Below, in pieces: positions 16,736-26,156 of a stretch of 64,000 nt of DNA. The stretch is from Flavobacterium glaciei (GTDB taxonomy: Bacteria; Bacteroidota; Bacteroidia; Flavobacteriales; Flavobacteriaceae). The position numbers and the translations under genes were made by a program. The notes under the pieces were generated by a model, which worked only from the letters and a program-made list of their open reading frames with translations, had not been told where the DNA came from and did not search any database. The DNA lies in the NCBI RefSeq assembly GCF_003350545.1, contig NZ_QQBA01000003.1, forward strand, positions 186,001-250,000. Reading direction: 5' to 3'. Position 1 is the first letter of the stretch. Each line of letters opens with the position of its first letter.

Positions 16736-18202
16736 TTACATCTTTTTTCTCATTCTCGCTACAGGAATATCGAGTTGTTCTCTGTATTTGGCAATCGTTC
16801 TTCTCGCTATTGGATAGCCTTTTTCTTTAAGAATTTCAGCCAGTTGATCATCCGGAAGTGGTTTTTTCTTGTCTTCTTCCTCAATGGTGTTTTGTAGAAT
16901 TTTTTTGATTTCTAAAGTAGAGACGTCTTCGCCTTGATCATTTTTCATTGATTCCGAGAAGAATTCCTTTATCAATTTTGTTCCATAAGGCGTTTCCACA
17001 TACTTGCTGTTGGCCACACGTGAAATTGTAGATATATCAAGACCTACCATATCTGCAATGTCTTTTAAGATCATTGGCTTTAGCTTGGTTTCATCACCAT
17101 CCAGAAAAAATTCTTCTTGGTAATGCATAATGGCGTTCATGGTTACAAAAAGGGTTTCTTGACGCTGACGTATCGCATCGATAAACCATTTAGCTGAATC
17201 CAGTTTTTGTTTGATAAACTGCACTGCATCTTTTTGCTGCGCCGATTTATCTCTGGAATCCTTATAGGTTTGCATCATTTCCTGATAATCCTTAGAAACA
17301 TGCAGCGATGGAGCATTTCGTCCGTTTAAGGTCAATTCTAGTTCACCGTCTACAATTCTAATGGCAAAATCAGGAACCACATTTTCAGTTACTTTATTGT
17401 TTCCCGTAAACGATCCGCCTGGTTTTGGGTTCAGTTTTTCTATTTCGTGAATGGCTTTTTTAAGTTGCTCATTCGAAACATTGTATTTTTGAATTAACTT
17501 GTCGTAATGTTTTTTTGTAAATGCATCAAACTGATTTTCGATAATATCAGTGGCCAGTTCTACAGATTCTGTTGGTGTTTTGTGTTTTAGTTGCAACAAC
17601 AAACATTCCTGTAAATCTTGTGCGCCTACACCTGATGGTTCCAGTTCATGAATTACCTGCAGCATTTTTTCCACCATCTTTTCATCGGTGTATATACCTT
17701 GGGTAAACGCCATATCGTCTACCATATCAGGAACGCTTCTGCGGATATAACCCATGTCATCAATACTTCCAACAAGGAATTCGGCAATTTCACGCTCCTC
17801 ATCATTCAAGATAAAAGTATTCAGTTGATTGATTAAATCTTGGTGAAAACTAACCGGCGCCGCAAATGGCGTTTCGCGATCATCATCGTCATCACTGTAA
17901 TTGTTAGCCTGTGTTTTATAATCCGGTGTTTCGTCGTTGCTTAAATATTCGTCAATGTTGATGTCCTCGGCTTCAATTCTGTCTGATTCGGAATCGTCAT
18001 AATCATCATAATCTTCGTTTTCGAACTCGTCCTTTTCATATTCATCTTCTTCTTTTCCGGCTTCCAAAGCTGGATTTTCGTTCATTTCTTCCAATAAACG
18101 TTGTTCGAAAGCTTGCGTAGGCAATTGAATTAACTTCATCAGCTGAATTTGCTGTGGAGATAATTTCTGTGATAATTTTAAATTTAGAAATTGCTTTAGC
18201 AT
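16736..18202 (-). CDS. rpoN: RNA polymerase sigma-54 factor
   Basis: Sigma-54 directs RNA polymerase to -24/-12 promoters that need an AAA+ activator. All three regions are visible: the Gln/Leu-rich region I (KLSPQQIQLMKLIQLPTQAFEQ), an acidic linker (about 55-110; many Asp/Glu and a DDYDDYD stretch), the core-binding and HTH parts, and the C-terminal RpoN box ARRTIAKYRE (about 466-475; Ile replaces the common Val). The length of 488 is normal. It lies downstream of asnS on the same strand, separated by a hairpin. No activator gene is in the window. Confidence 0.97.
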   Translation of the reverse strand: MLKQFLNLKLSQKLSPQQIQLMKLIQLPTQAFEQRLLEEMNENPALEAGKEEDEYEKDEFENEDYDDYDDSESDRIEAEDINIDEYLSNDETPDYKTQANNYSDDDDDRETPFAAPVSFHQDLINQLNTFILNDEEREIAEFLVGSIDDMGYIRRSVPDMVDDMAFTQGIYTDEKMVEKMLQVIHELEPSGVGAQDLQECLLLQLKHKTPTESVELATDIIENQFDAFTKKHYDKLIQKYNVSNEQLKKAIHEIEKLNPKPGGSFTGNNKVTENVVPDFAIRIVDGELELTLNGRNAPSLHVSKDYQEMMQTYKDSRDKSAQQKDAVQFIKQKLDSAKWFIDAIRQRQETLFVTMNAIMHYQEEFFLDGDETKLKPMILKDIADMVGLDISTISRVANSKYVETPYGTKLIKEFFSESMKNDQGEDVSTLEIKKILQNTIEEEDKKKPLPDDQLAEILKEKGYPIARRTIAKYREQLDIPVARMRKKM

Positions 18203-18230
18203 TTTTATTTTTTAAAAGTTTAAGGCTTTA

Positions 18231-18268
18231 AGTTTAAGGTTGCTGTACTTTCAACAACCTTAAACTTT
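18231..18268. repeat. inverted repeat between asnS and rpoN
   Basis: AAGTTTAAGGTTG (18231-18243) pairs perfectly with CAACCTTAAACTT (18256-18268). It is surrounded by more TTTAAGG/TTAAACTTTAAAC words. It could terminate asnS weakly on the minus strand (AT-rich but no clean T-run), or be one of the short-word palindromic repeats seen elsewhere here. Confidence 0.55.
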
Positions 18269-18285
18269 AAACTTGAAACGAATTT

Positions 18286-19722
18286 TTAGAATTCCGCATT
18301 CATTGGTGTTCTCGGGAAAGGAATTACGTCACGAATGTTGGTCATTCCTGTTACAAATAATACCAATCTTTCGAATCCAAGTCCAAAACCAGAGTGAACC
18401 GCTGATCCGAATCTACGGGTATCAAGATACCACCACAATTCTTCTTCATCAATTCCTAAGGCTTTCATTTTTTCTACCAAAACATCAAAACGTTCTTCTC
18501 TTTGAGAACCTCCCACAATTTCTCCAATTCCAGGGAAAAGGATATCCATCGCGCGAACTGTTTTTCCGTCTTCGTTCAAACGCATGTAAAATGCTTTGAT
18601 ATTTGCCGGGTAATCAAACAAGATTACAGGACATTTAAAGTGTTTCTCCACCAAGTAACGTTCGTGTTCTGACTGTAAATCAGCACCCCATTCGTTAATG
18701 ATATAGTTGAATTTTTTCTTTTTATTTGGTGTGCATTCTCTTAAAATATCAATTGCTTCAGTGTAAGAAACGCGTTTGAAATTGTTTTCTAAAACAAAAT
18801 TCAATTTGTCAAGCAAAGCCATTTCGCTACGTTCTGCCTGTGGTTTTGATTTTTCTTCTTCTAGCAAACGACCTTCTAAGAATTTCAAATCTTCTGGACA
18901 TTTGTCCATCGTGTATTTTATTACGTATTGAATAAAATCCTCGGCCAAGTCCATATTGTCATTTAAATCATTAAACGCTACTTCTGGCTCAATCATCCAA
19001 AATTCTGCAAGGTGACGCGAAGTATTCGAGTTTTCGGCTCTAAATGTTGGTCCAAAAGTATAAATCTGACCCAAAGCCATCGCAAAAGTTTCTCCTTCTA
19101 ATTGTCCTGATACCGTAAGATTTGTTTCTTTCCCGAAGAAATCTTCTCTGTAATTCACTTTTCCGTCTTCAGTTCTTGGCGTTCCGTCAAATGGCAAAGC
19201 AGTAACTTTAAACATTTCGCCAGCACCTTCAGCATCTGAACCTGTGATGATTGGCGTATTCACATATACAAAACCTTTCTCTTGAAAATAACTGTGAACC
19301 GCATACGACAATACTGAACGTACTCTCATAATTGCTCCAAACATATTAGTACGAACTCTTAAATGCGCATTTTCACGCAAGAAATCCAAGCTCGGTTTAT
19401 TTTTTGGTTGTATCGGGAATTTCTCTGCATCAGAGTCTCCAAGGATTTCCAGTTTAGCCACCTGAATTTCAAATTTCTGTCCGGCACCTTTACTTTCTAC
19501 TAAAGTTCCTGTTACAGATATTGCTGCTCCAGTTGTAATTCTCTTTAAAGTTTCGTCTGGTGTGTTCTCAAAATCGACAACACATTGTATATTATCAATG
19601 GTCGAACCATCGTTTAAGGCAATAAATTGATTGTTTCTAAAAGTTCTCACCCATCCTTTTGCATTTACTTCATGAAGCGTTTTTGCGCTGTTTAGTAAGT
19701 CTTTAACTTTTGTATGTCTCAT
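18286..19722 (-). CDS. asnS: asparaginyl-tRNA synthetase
   Basis: AsnRS charges tRNA-Asn. The N-terminal OB-fold anticodon-binding domain ([19 protein letters not shown]) is followed by a class IIb catalytic domain with motif 2 ([24 protein letters not shown]) and motif 3 ([18 protein letters not shown]). The RHLAEFW segment separates AsnRS from AspRS. The ATG at 19722 gives [10 protein letters not shown], the usual N-terminus and 478 residues; 25 extra upstream residues in the open frame lack conservation. It is transcribed toward rpoN. Confidence 0.97.
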   Translation of the reverse strand: MRHTKVKDLLNSAKTLHEVNAKGWVRTFRNNQFIALNDGSTIDNIQCVVDFENTPDETLKRITTGAAISVTGTLVESKGAGQKFEIQVAKLEILGDSDAEKFPIQPKNKPSLDFLRENAHLRVRTNMFGAIMRVRSVLSYAVHSYFQEKGFVYVNTPIITGSDAEGAGEMFKVTALPFDGTPRTEDGKVNYREDFFGKETNLTVSGQLEGETFAMALGQIYTFGPTFRAENSNTSRHLAEFWMIEPEVAFNDLNDNMDLAEDFIQYVIKYTMDKCPEDLKFLEGRLLEEEKSKPQAERSEMALLDKLNFVLENNFKRVSYTEAIDILRECTPNKKKKFNYIINEWGADLQSEHERYLVEKHFKCPVILFDYPANIKAFYMRLNEDGKTVRAMDILFPGIGEIVGGSQREERFDVLVEKMKALGIDEEELWWYLDTRRFGSAVHSGFGLGFERLVLFVTGMTNIRDVIPFPRTPMNAEF

Positions 19723-19814
19723 TTTATGTATATAATTGATATTAAAAATTGTCTCGTGACTGAACTGCAAATATAAATGATTTGTTTGAAAAGTCATTGT
19801 AAGAAATAGGGTAA

Positions 19815-19895
19815 TCAGGAGCTATTTCCCGCTATCCGCTATATCTTTGTGTTTTTAAAGAAAAAACACAAAGGATGCCGCTAGTATCGGGGCTA
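19815..19895 (+). repeat. dispersed structured element, copy C (within the 19723-20030 gap)
   Basis: TCAGGAGCTA (19815-19824), CCCGCTATCCG, then a perfect 12 bp stem CTTTGTGTTTTT (19845-19856)/AAAAACACAAAG (19862-19873), then GGATGCCGCT and TATCGGGGCTA (ending 19895). This is the shortest and cleanest of the three copies, at 81 bp. The rest of the gap up to the promoter box near 19995 shows nothing recognisable. Confidence 0.75.
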
Positions 19896-19994
19896 GGTTG
19901 CGGTGGAATTTCTTCTTTTCAAGCAAAATTAGAAGCTGTCCCAATAAAAAACAACACGATAAACGATACATTGCACGTATTAATATTTTAAAAA

Positions 19995-20026
19995 TTTGAC
20001 AATCCTTGTAACAGTTTGTATTTTTG
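19995..20026 (+). promoter_or_regulatory. promoter of the TrmH-like gene (TTTG-N20-TATTTTTG)
   Basis: TTTG at 19995-19998 and TATTTTTG at 20019-20026 are separated by 20 bases, the best full match to the Bacteroidota -33/-7 consensus found here. The predicted start of transcription (about 20030-20033) falls on the ATG at 20031, which suggests a leaderless or nearly leaderless mRNA. Confidence 0.55.
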
Positions 20027-20030
20027 CCCT

Positions 20031-20489
20031 ATGAACGACAATTTTGTAACAGAGTATTTTGGTATTGGGATTCAAAACGGTAAAACTCCTGAGAACTTGG
20101 GTGTATTATGGCGCACAGCACAAAATCTTGGTGCAAGCTATATTTTTACAATTGGTAATCGATACGCCAAGCAAGCTTGTGATACGCACAATGCTGTAAA
20201 ATCTTTACCGTATTTTCATTATGAAAATTTTGAAGAATTTTACAATAACTTACCCAAAGGCGCTCGTTTAGTAGGTGTAGAACTCGATGAAAGAGCTGCC
20301 GATTTAGAAACATTTGAACATCCAAGACGCTGCGTATACTTATTAGGCGCGGAAGATAACGGACTCTCTAAGGCAGCCATTGCAAAATGTCATCATTTGG
20401 TGAAATTCAAATCCGAAAAAAGTTTGAATGTTTCAGTTGCTGGAAGCATTGTTCTTTATGACCGAGGTCTTAATAAACCCAGATCATAA
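20031..20489 (+). CDS. TrmH/SpoU-family RNA 2'-O-methyltransferase
   Basis: SPOUT-fold methyltransferase of 152 residues. Motif 1 is NLGVLWRTAQNLGA, motif 2 YLLGAEDNGLS and motif 3 SLNVSVAGSIVLYD, which build the knotted SAM site. It is a minimal SpoU domain without an N-terminal RNA-binding domain, similar in size to TrmL-type enzymes that modify the wobble base of tRNA, but the target RNA cannot be assigned. The ATG at 20031 is chosen; a TTG five codons upstream lies inside the promoter -7 box. Confidence 0.88.
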   Translation: MNDNFVTEYFGIGIQNGKTPENLGVLWRTAQNLGASYIFTIGNRYAKQACDTHNAVKSLPYFHYENFEEFYNNLPKGARLVGVELDERAADLETFEHPRRCVYLLGAEDNGLSKAAIAKCHHLVKFKSEKSLNVSVAGSIVLYDRGLNKPRS

Positions 20490-20490
20490 A

Positions 20491-20520
20491 AATATTCCCG
20501 CTCTTAAAAACGGGAATATT
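20491..20520 (-). terminator. terminator at the end of the GH63-like gene
   Basis: AATATTCCCG (20491-20500) and CGGGAATATT (20511-20520) pair perfectly. On the minus strand the stem runs into TTTAT, so it best serves the gene starting at 23163; it may also stop the convergent TrmH-like transcript. Confidence 0.75.
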
Positions 20521-20538
20521 AGTAGATGATTAAGTAAT

Positions 20539-23163
20539 CTATTGATTATTGTCCATTTCTAGAATTAAATTAGCAATAAGAGCAGTCCATCCAGTTTGAT
20601 GTGAAGCGCCTAACCCTTTACCCGTGTCTCCATCAAAAAACTCATAGAAAAAATGCTGGTCCTTAAAATGCTTTTCTTTAGAGAAAACATGATTTGAATC
20701 ATCAGAATGGTACTGGTATTTTCCATTCTTATCTCTTTCAAAAAGTTTGACTAGCCTTTTAGTTAACTCGTTTGCAATTTCGTTTAGGTTTAGTTTATTT
20801 GAGGAACCAGTTGGGAATTCATACAAATAAGTAGGGCCATAAAAAGTGTAATATTTGCGTAGAGATTGTATGATCATATAATTCAGTGGCATCCAGATAG
20901 GTCCACGCCAATTAGAATTTCCGCCAAACATGCCAGACCTGCTTTCGCCAGGTTCGTACTGAATTTTATGATGTCCTTCTCTTCCAAAAACAAAAGGGTT
21001 GTCTTTATGATATTTAGAAAGGGATCGAATTCCATAATCCGATAGGAATTCCTTTTCGTCTAATAAGCGAATTAAAAGATGCTCTAGTCTAAAACCACGC
21101 ATAATCGAAAATAGAAAATTACCATCTTTGTTGGCAGTTTCTAAGTTGGATATTAATGAGGCTAAATCCGGACGAGTTCTTATAATTTCGTTTGCTCTTT
21201 TTTGAAAATCTTTCAATTGTTCGAATAGCTCTTTGTGCATAATTTCTACAGCAAACATTGGAATTACGCCTACTAGGGAACGAACTTTCAAGCGTTCTGT
21301 GCTGCCATCAGACATTTCAACAACATCGTAATAAAAATTGTCTTGGTCGTCCCACAAGGAAAGATCTTTTTTTCCTATGTGATGCATTGCCCATGCAATA
21401 TTGAGGAAATGTCTGAAAAACTTTGCTGATATTTCTTCGTAAATTTTATTGGTTTTGGCTAATTCAAGTGACATACGCAACATGTTTAAGGAAAACATGG
21501 CCATCCAGCTTGTAGCATCTGCTTGTTGCATTTTTTTGATTCCTTCCGGCATGTGGTTGCGATCAAAAACACCAATGTTGTCTAATCCTAAAAAGCCACC
21601 TTCAAACAAATCTGTTCCACTGGTGTCTTTTTGATTGACCCACCATGTAAAATTCACGAGGAGTTTCTGGAAAGCAGTTTCTAAAAATTCAGTGTCGGTT
21701 TTACCGGTACGTTTTAAGTCTTTTTCATAAACAGTCCATACTGCCCAAGAATGAACCGGCGGATTCACATCACTAAAGTTCCATTCATAAGCGGGAATTT
21801 GGCCATTAGGATGCATGTAGCTTTCTTGTAATACAAGTAGGAGTTGCTGCTTAGCAAAATAAGGGTCAATTTCTACAAACGAAGCCATGTGAAAAGCAAG
21901 GTCCCAAGCGGCATACCATGGGTATTCCCATTTGTCAGGCATCGAAATTACGTGTCGGTTTGTCAAATGTTTCCAGCTGGCATTTCGTTTGTCTGAGCGA
22001 TTTGGTGGTGTCTCTCCTGGCCCTCCATAAAGCCATTTGAATACATCATAATAGTAAAATTGTTTGGTCCACAACAATCCTGAAAAGGCATCTTTTACAA
22101 TTTTTTGTTGCTCTTTAGGAATTTCGGCGCTTATTTTTCCGCTGTAAAATGTTTCACACTCCTCTTTTCTTGCTTCAATAACGGTATCAAAATCAGTAAA
22201 AGGATTTTCCAGCGGTACATTACTCAACCGTATTTTTACGATTTTTTCTTCTCCCGGTTTTAAAACAAACTTGTGCCAAATGGCAGCTTTGGTTCCAAAT
22301 TTTTCTGGGTTTACAGTAGGTTCATCACTAATTACGTGGTTATTGATTCCATCTTTTACAAATTCATACTCATTAGGAGCATTGTATATGCGCTTGTTGT
22401 TGGTTTCATTTTCACAAAAGAGTTGTTCTCCTTCAAGGTGATATAAGTAATAGGATCCGTTACGGCTGCTAGTGGATTGGATTGTGTTATTTGCTACAGA
22501 CTCCATATTTGGTCGTGGATGTCTATCGTTGTGTTTCCAGAAATTACGAAACCATAAATGTGGAAGTACATGAATTGTAGCAGTTGTTGCCCCTCTATTG
22601 ATTACTGTAATTTGCATCAAGATATCATCAACATCTGCTTTTGCATATTCGATAAAACAATCAAAATATGCATTATCAGTAAAGCTAGCTGTATCTAATA
22701 ATTCAAATTCTGTTTCTTCCCGACTGCGTCGATTTTTTACTATTAGCTCTTCGTAAGGAAACTCGTTTTGAGGATATTTATAAAGGTATTTGTTATAGGA
22801 ATGAGATGGTGTTGAAACTTGATGAAAGTATAGTTCTTTTACATCTTCACCATGATTACCTTGATTATTGGTTAAACCAAATAAACGTTCTTTGAGTATA
22901 GGATCTTTTCCGTTCCAAAATGCAGGAGCCAAGCATAGTATTTCACGAGAATCACAAAAACCGCCAATTCCTTCTTCGCCCCATCTGTAGGCGTTGCTTC
23001 TAGCTCTATCGTGGTTTATGAATTCCCAAGCATTACCATTTTGGCTGTAGTCTTCGCGAACAGTTCCCCATTGTCTTTCGGCTAAGTACGGCCCCCATTT
23101 TTTCCAATTTCTGTAATTATCAGAAACGGCTAATTTTTGTTCCTCAGAAATGTGGTGCGTCAT
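20539..23163 (-). CDS. GH63-like glucosidase (MGH1-type glycoside hydrolase)
   Basis: An 874-residue protein resembling bacterial and fungal (YMR196W-like) members of the GH63-related clan, which have an (alpha/alpha)6 barrel acting on alpha-glucosides. Visible features are an N-terminal beta-sandwich region, the KWEYPWYAAWDLAFHM stretch with the probable catalytic acid Asp, QIPAYEWNFSDVNPP, and GNSNWRGPIWMPLNY near the C-terminus. No signal peptide is seen, so the enzyme is likely cytoplasmic. It is a single-gene unit. The 369-base upstream gap (23164-23532) has AT-rich sequence and an AAATA tandem stretch near 23400 but no gene. Confidence 0.82.
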   Translation of the reverse strand: MTHHISEEQKLAVSDNYRNWKKWGPYLAERQWGTVREDYSQNGNAWEFINHDRARSNAYRWGEEGIGGFCDSREILCLAPAFWNGKDPILKERLFGLTNNQGNHGEDVKELYFHQVSTPSHSYNKYLYKYPQNEFPYEELIVKNRRSREETEFELLDTASFTDNAYFDCFIEYAKADVDDILMQITVINRGATTATIHVLPHLWFRNFWKHNDRHPRPNMESVANNTIQSTSSRNGSYYLYHLEGEQLFCENETNNKRIYNAPNEYEFVKDGINNHVISDEPTVNPEKFGTKAAIWHKFVLKPGEEKIVKIRLSNVPLENPFTDFDTVIEARKEECETFYSGKISAEIPKEQQKIVKDAFSGLLWTKQFYYYDVFKWLYGGPGETPPNRSDKRNASWKHLTNRHVISMPDKWEYPWYAAWDLAFHMASFVEIDPYFAKQQLLLVLQESYMHPNGQIPAYEWNFSDVNPPVHSWAVWTVYEKDLKRTGKTDTEFLETAFQKLLVNFTWWVNQKDTSGTDLFEGGFLGLDNIGVFDRNHMPEGIKKMQQADATSWMAMFSLNMLRMSLELAKTNKIYEEISAKFFRHFLNIAWAMHHIGKKDLSLWDDQDNFYYDVVEMSDGSTERLKVRSLVGVIPMFAVEIMHKELFEQLKDFQKRANEIIRTRPDLASLISNLETANKDGNFLFSIMRGFRLEHLLIRLLDEKEFLSDYGIRSLSKYHKDNPFVFGREGHHKIQYEPGESRSGMFGGNSNWRGPIWMPLNYMIIQSLRKYYTFYGPTYLYEFPTGSSNKLNLNEIANELTKRLVKLFERDKNGKYQYHSDDSNHVFSKEKHFKDQHFFYEFFDGDTGKGLGASHQTGWTALIANLILEMDNNQ

Positions 23164-23464
23164 ATTTTGCAGTCTTAGTATTATTTGTGAACTTAAAAAC
23201 AGAACTGTTGCTCTTAAACAAATAGCACAGGAGTTTTTTTATTCTATTATAAGTTTTCTGTTCTTCTATGCTTGTAAAAATAAGTTATATTTTTCAGCAG
23301 AACGAAATCAGCGGTTTACTATTGTTTAATTACCTACCAATGGTAACTTTCTTTAAATATCTCGTAAATTTTGAGGTCTTAATTTATCAATTTTTGTTAA
23401 AAATAAAATAAAATAAAATTACCCCAATAAGATGGGCAAGAAACACAATGCGTGTAAATAGAAA

Positions 23465-23499
23465 ACGTTTTTGTTTTTTGTGAAAAACAGAAAAAACGT
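23465..23499 (-). terminator. possible terminator of the RND exporter gene
   Basis: ACGTTTTT (23465-23472) and AAAAACGT (23492-23499) flank an inner GTTTTT/AAAAAC pair, making a mostly A-T stem 33 bases downstream of the RND stop codon. AT-rich and therefore weak. Confidence 0.4.
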
Positions 23500-23532
23500 C
23501 ATGTCTCCAAGATTCGGGTGGAGAAATAGTTC

Positions 23533-25959
23533 TTAATTATCCAATTTTTTCTTTTCTAGATCGTCAATTTCGGCATCACTTGGTTCGATGATATCAATTT
23601 TTGGTTCGATAAAATCTTGTTCGTTGGCTAAGGTTTTGTTCAAGGTTAATACCAAAGCTGGCAACAACATCAAATTTGAAAGCATCCCGAATAATAATGT
23701 CAACGAAATTAATCCTCCAAGTGCAATAGTCCCTCCAAAACTGGACAACATAAACACCGAAAATCCAAAGAACAATACGATAGAAGTATAGAACATGCTC
23801 AAACCGGCGTCCGTAAATGTGGCGTAAACCGATTTGCGGATTTTCCAGTTATTTTTCTTTAGTTCTTCACGGTATTGGGAAAGGAATCTCACAGTATCAT
23901 CTACCGAAAGTCCAAACGCAATTCCGAAAACCAATATCGTCGATGGTTTCAGTGGAATGTCTAAAAAGCCCATCAATCCAGCGGTAAGCATCAATGGCAG
24001 TAAATTTGGAATAATAGAAACCAAAACCATTTTGAACGAACGGAACATAAAACCAATCAAAAGCGCAGTTAAGAAAAAAGCAAATGCCAGTGACGAAAGT
24101 AGGTTATCCAGCAAGTATCCAGTTCCTTTTTGGAAAACCAAAGCTTTTCCGGTGATAGTGACTTTGTATTGATCTGGCGGGAAAATTTTATCAGCTTTCT
24201 TGCGAATCTCAGCTTCAATTTTAGCAATCTTATCGCCGTTTTCATCGCGCATATAAGTGGTGATTCGAGCAAATTGACCTGTCGAATCTACATAGCTTTT
24301 CATTAAATTGTCTTTTGAGTTTTTCGTGGCATTTTTAGCATAAGACAAAATAAACGATTGTTCCTGTGAACTGGGTAAATCGTAATAATCAGGGTTTCCG
24401 TTGTAATAGGCTTGTTTGGAATATTTTACCAGATTCACAATAGAAATGGGTTTTGATAATTCCGGAATTTCGTCAATGGTTTCCTCCAGCTCGTCCATTC
24501 GCCTTAGCGTAGACAATTTCATCACTCCTTTTTTGCGTTTGGTGTCAATCATAATTTCCAGCGGCATAACACCATCAAATTCTTTTTCGAAGAAAACAAT
24601 ATCTTCAAAAAAGGCTTCTTTTTTAGGCATATCTTCAATCAAACTACCGGAAATACGCATTTCGTAGATTCCTATAATACTAATTACTAGTAAAACAATG
24701 GCAACGACATAAATTGAAAAGCGATTGTATTTTACGTTTCTTAGAATCCAATCCATGAAAACCTTCACGTAATTGCGATCCAAGTGCTCAATATGACGCT
24801 CTTTTGGTGCTGGAATGTAACTGTGAAAAATAGGGATGACAATAATACACAAAAAGAAAAGTGCCATAATATTGATGGAAGTCACCACACCAAATTCTAA
24901 TAATAACTGATTGTTTGAAGCCACAAACGTAGCAAAACCAATAGCTGTAGTTAGATTCGTCATTAAGGTTGCCATTCCCACCTTTGTGGTGACACGCTGT
25001 AATGCTTTGACCTTATTGTGATGAATTTTATATTCCTGATGGTATTTATTAGTCAGGAAGATACAATTCGGAATTCCGATTACGATGATTAAAGAGGGAA
25101 CTAAAGCCGTTAGAACCGTAATTTCGTAATTTAATAATCCTAAAAATCCAAAAGACCACATTACGCCAATAATTACGATAATCATTGATATTAAAGTTGC
25201 CCTAAAACTTCTAAAAAAGAAAAAGAAAAGTAGTGAAGTGACTAATAATGAGGCTCCAATGAAGATGCTGATTTCGTCCGTAATAGTTTTTGCGTTCAGC
25301 GTTCGGATGTAAGGCATTCCCGAAACACGCAGGTCGATTCCGGTTTCTTTTTCGAATGTTTCGACAGCTGGAACCAATTTATCAAGAACAAAATCTTTTC
25401 GAGCAGCCGTATTTACAATTTTTTTATCCATGTAAACCGCAGAGCGAATACTTCCCGATCTTTTGTTGAAAAGCAATCCTTCGTAAAAAGGCAAATCATT
25501 GAAAAGTTCTTTTTTGATTTTTTGAAGATACGCTGGGTCAACAGTTTTGCTCTGGTCTACAAAAGGAACCAATTCGAAGGTTTCCAGCGAATCATTTTTT
25601 TGTAATTTCTTCAAGTCATTCAACGAAACAACTAAATCAACGGCTTTGTCTCCTTTTAGCGAATTCATCATTTTACTCCAGGAAGCATAGGCTTTTGGAG
25701 TAAATATGGCTTCGTCTTTTACACCGATGATGACTAGATTTCCTTCTTCACCAAATTTATTCAAAAAAGCGTTGTACTCAATATTTACAATATTGTCATC
25801 TGGCAATAAATTAGCTTCGGTAAAAGTGAAGTGAATATTTTTCCATTGTAGCGCTAAAAGCGCAGTTATCACAACAATAATGGATAACATTAAAATTCTA
25901 TTTCTAAGGACAATTCTGGCTATTAATTCCCAAAACCCCAAACTAAACCACTTAATCAT
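23533..25959 (-). CDS. RND-superfamily exporter (MMPL/patched-like)
   Basis: Inner-membrane transporter of 808 residues with two repeats, each a membrane helix, a large extracytoplasmic loop and five more helices (helices near residues 20-40, 225-400, 415-435 and 625-785). The intramembrane GLSVDDTVRFLSQYREE sequence in the second half carries the Asp residues expected for proton coupling. It lacks the long loops of HAE1/AcrB pumps and resembles hydrophobe/lipid exporters. No periplasmic adaptor or TolC partner is adjacent. It diverges from the antiporter gene across 197 bases. Substrate unknown. Confidence 0.87.
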   Translation of the reverse strand: MIKWFSLGFWELIARIVLRNRILMLSIIVVITALLALQWKNIHFTFTEANLLPDDNIVNIEYNAFLNKFGEEGNLVIIGVKDEAIFTPKAYASWSKMMNSLKGDKAVDLVVSLNDLKKLQKNDSLETFELVPFVDQSKTVDPAYLQKIKKELFNDLPFYEGLLFNKRSGSIRSAVYMDKKIVNTAARKDFVLDKLVPAVETFEKETGIDLRVSGMPYIRTLNAKTITDEISIFIGASLLVTSLLFFFFFRSFRATLISMIIVIIGVMWSFGFLGLLNYEITVLTALVPSLIIVIGIPNCIFLTNKYHQEYKIHHNKVKALQRVTTKVGMATLMTNLTTAIGFATFVASNNQLLLEFGVVTSINIMALFFLCIIVIPIFHSYIPAPKERHIEHLDRNYVKVFMDWILRNVKYNRFSIYVVAIVLLVISIIGIYEMRISGSLIEDMPKKEAFFEDIVFFEKEFDGVMPLEIMIDTKRKKGVMKLSTLRRMDELEETIDEIPELSKPISIVNLVKYSKQAYYNGNPDYYDLPSSQEQSFILSYAKNATKNSKDNLMKSYVDSTGQFARITTYMRDENGDKIAKIEAEIRKKADKIFPPDQYKVTITGKALVFQKGTGYLLDNLLSSLAFAFFLTALLIGFMFRSFKMVLVSIIPNLLPLMLTAGLMGFLDIPLKPSTILVFGIAFGLSVDDTVRFLSQYREELKKNNWKIRKSVYATFTDAGLSMFYTSIVLFFGFSVFMLSSFGGTIALGGLISLTLLFGMLSNLMLLPALVLTLNKTLANEQDFIEPKIDIIEPSDAEIDDLEKKKLDN

Positions 25960-26156
25960 ATTTCCTATTTAAAGGCTGTAAAGGTAGTTAAAACCGCTAT
26001 AAATCATTGGTTTTAACGGAAACTTTTTAGAAGTAGATCCCAATATTAAAGCAACTTTATTTTATTTGTTATTAAATATTTTTTTGAGATATAATTGATA
26101 CATTTGGATTCTCATCGTGATGGTTCACAGTTGAAAATGCTGACATAAAATAGTAT

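Noticed and set aside
26000..26156. Guanidine riboswitch for the antiporter-SugE pair
   Set aside because: No conserved guanidine-riboswitch motif was recognised in the 197-base divergent region, and the sequence is too AT-rich to support the fold.
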